Positions 8,033 through 9,112 of a DNA stretch of 9,112 bases are shown here, piece after piece. Within the stretch, counting starts at the first letter, position 1. Every line of letters starts with the position of its first letter. The notes beneath the pieces were generated by a model. That model made no database searches. It saw only the letters and a program-made list of their open reading frames with translations, and was not told the origin of the DNA. A program made the translations under genes and the position numbers. Source of the stretch: Flavobacterium psychrophilum (GTDB lineage Bacteria; Bacteroidota; Bacteroidia; Flavobacteriales; Flavobacteriaceae); the NCBI GenBank assembly GCA_945878515.1, contig CAMCTL010000143.1, positions 1 to 9,112 on the forward strand, in the 5' to 3' direction.

Positions 8033-8285
8033 CTGGACTGCTTTGAAGTCTATTTTTAATATTTAATAATAAATAATGCTTTATATTAATATTTGCTTGA
8101 TGATGACAGAAAGCAACTTATACTGATTGTAATTATCTAATGGTTTAATCCACTATAAAATTCTATAATCTATATAGCCTATAAAGTACATGCTATACAA
8201 TCAATTTAAATCAATAATTATGAAATCGCTATTAACAACGAGTTTGTTGCAAACAAACACCGATAAAAAATCAAATTGTACATAT
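8033..8285. other. AT-rich gap without a gene, before the last sulfatase
   Basis: Apart from the weak hairpin at 8035-8057 and a six-base TTGCTT/AAGCAA inverted repeat (8093-8098 and 8111-8116), I see nothing defined. No TAnnTTTG promoter box was found. In-frame ATGs at 8190 and 8220 precede the chosen sulfatase start, and a TAG at 8175-8177 closes the frame upstream. The gap is long enough to hold a separate promoter. Confidence 0.5.
8035..8057 (+). terminator. Weak hairpin and T-run just after the GH63-type gene
   Basis: Three bases after the stop codon, GACT (8036-8039) and AGTC (8047-8050) can pair around a seven-base loop. A G-T pair (8035/8051) extends the stem to five, and ATTTTT follows (8052-8057). 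The stem is short, so this is only a possible intrinsic terminator. Confidence 0.3.
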
Positions 8286-9112
8286 ATGAAAATTACATCC
8301 AAGTTCCTCGTCTCCTTTTTTCTGTTTTCGTTTACAGTCATTTGCGGTTATGCTCAGCCAAGCAATAATGCACAGAATTTTAGTCGCAGCTTGCCTACCC
8401 AATCAGAAATGGATGAGGTTGCTAAATATCAAAGTAAGGGCTACAATGTATTATTCATTGCCATCGATGATTTGAACGATTGGGTAGGTTGCTTGGGTGG
8501 AAACCCACAAGTACTGACACCTAATATGGACAAATTTGCCAAGCAACAGGCTATGGTGATGAGCAAGGCCTATTGTCCATCTTCAGTTTGTTGCCCCTCC
8601 CGCTCAGCCATACTAACTGGAAAAATGGCAGCATCTACTGGCGTTTACGGCAATGGCCAAAATCTCAAAAATGCTCCAAAAGCCAAAGATGTGGTCACGC
8701 TACCGGAATATTTTGGTAAGCATGGTTACCACACCCTCTCGGCAGGCAAAGTTTTTCATAAACACCCTACTGCAAATGGTTTAGACGAAGGCCAATGGGC
8801 TTTTCAAGAATATGCAAGACCAGGTGGATCTGATGGAGGCAGGCTTTGGGAGCAAACTCCGCCAAAAGTTGACGGCATCAAAGGTGGCGGAACAGACTTC
8901 GCTTGGGGAGCGACTAAAAATCCTGTGGAAAAAACCAAAGATTATGTCGCCTGCAAATGGGCTGCCGACCAGTTGCAACGCGACTTTGACGGCAAACCTT
9001 TTTTTCTGGCACTTGGGATAGCCAAACCACACTTAGCATGGTTTGTACCACAGCAATTTTTTGACCTGTATCCTCTTGATAAAGTAAAGCCCGTTGCTAT
9101 CGTTCGTGATGA
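8286..9112 (+). CDS. Secreted S1-family sulfatase, iduronate-2-sulfatase-like, 3' end outside the window
   Basis: The frame is open from ATG 8286 to the window end, giving 275 residues of a protein probably about 480-550 long. A signal peptide ends CGYA before Gln24. Cys20 lacks a small residue before it, so a lipoprotein is unlikely. NVLFIAIDDLNDWVGCLGG gives the metal aspartates Asp61 and Asp62; the IDDLNDW form with GCLGG is typical of iduronate-2-sulfatase-like members. The formylglycine motif is Cys102-Cys-Pro-Ser-Arg106, followed by AILTGK. GKVFH (His158) and IAKPHL (Lys247, His249) complete the visible active-site residues. In-frame ATGs at 8220 and 8190 would add 22 or 32 residues in front of the signal peptide; 8286 is preferred because it gives a normal positively charged start and hydrophobic core. 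It differs clearly from the sulfatase at 581-1930, so the two probably act on different sulfate positions or sugars. The exact substrate is not assignable. Confidence 0.92.
   Translation, partial: MKITSKFLVSFFLFSFTVICGYAQPSNNAQNFSRSLPTQSEMDEVAKYQSKGYNVLFIAIDDLNDWVGCLGGNPQVLTPNMDKFAKQQAMVMSKAYCPSSVCCPSRSAILTGKMAASTGVYGNGQNLKNAPKAKDVVTLPEYFGKHGYHTLSAGKVFHKHPTANGLDEGQWAFQEYARPGGSDGGRLWEQTPPKVDGIKGGGTDFAWGATKNPVEKTKDYVACKWAADQLQRDFDGKPFFLALGIAKPHLAWFVPQQFFDLYPLDKVKPVAIVRD

Noticed and set aside
8190..8285. In-frame upstream ATGs (8190, 8220) for the last sulfatase
   Set aside because: They would place 22-32 polar residues before a complete signal peptide, so 8286 is the more likely start.

Overview
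The window looks like part of a polysaccharide-degradation locus from a member of the Bacteroidota, most likely a flavobacterium. The grounds are AT-rich DNA, absence of Shine-Dalgarno sequences before the genes, a cluster of secreted S1 sulfatases and glycosidase-like proteins, and five signal peptides that are all followed by glutamine at the predicted mature N-terminus. All intact genes are on the + strand. No transporter pair (SusC/SusD), regulator, transposase, RNA gene or CRISPR array is visible.

Layout. Positions 1-122 hold a repeat made of two nested inverted repeats. Right after it (133-315) is the C-terminal tail of a sulfatase whose front is missing. Positions 316-580 hold no gene but contain a second, unrelated-sequence nested inverted repeat (429-550). 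Then come an intact sulfatase (581-1930), a large secreted protein with glycosidase-like features (1974-4049) and a second secreted glycosidase-like protein resembling the GH67/GH115 class (4084-5880). These three are spaced by 43 and 34 bases and are probably one operon. A 229-base gap with an 18-base perfect palindrome across the preceding stop codon leads to a GH63-type glycosidase (6110-8032). After a 253-base AT-rich gap, a second-subfamily sulfatase resembling iduronate-2-sulfatases starts at 8286 and runs off the end of the window.

How they may work together (inference). The two sulfatases would remove sulfate esters. The GH63-like enzyme would remove terminal alpha-linked sugars, and the two poorly characterised proteins would cut other linkages of the same sulfated glycan, all after export across the inner membrane. 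The target glycan cannot be named from the sequence. The two large proteins at 1974-4049 and 4084-5880 are the best candidates for undescribed enzyme activities.
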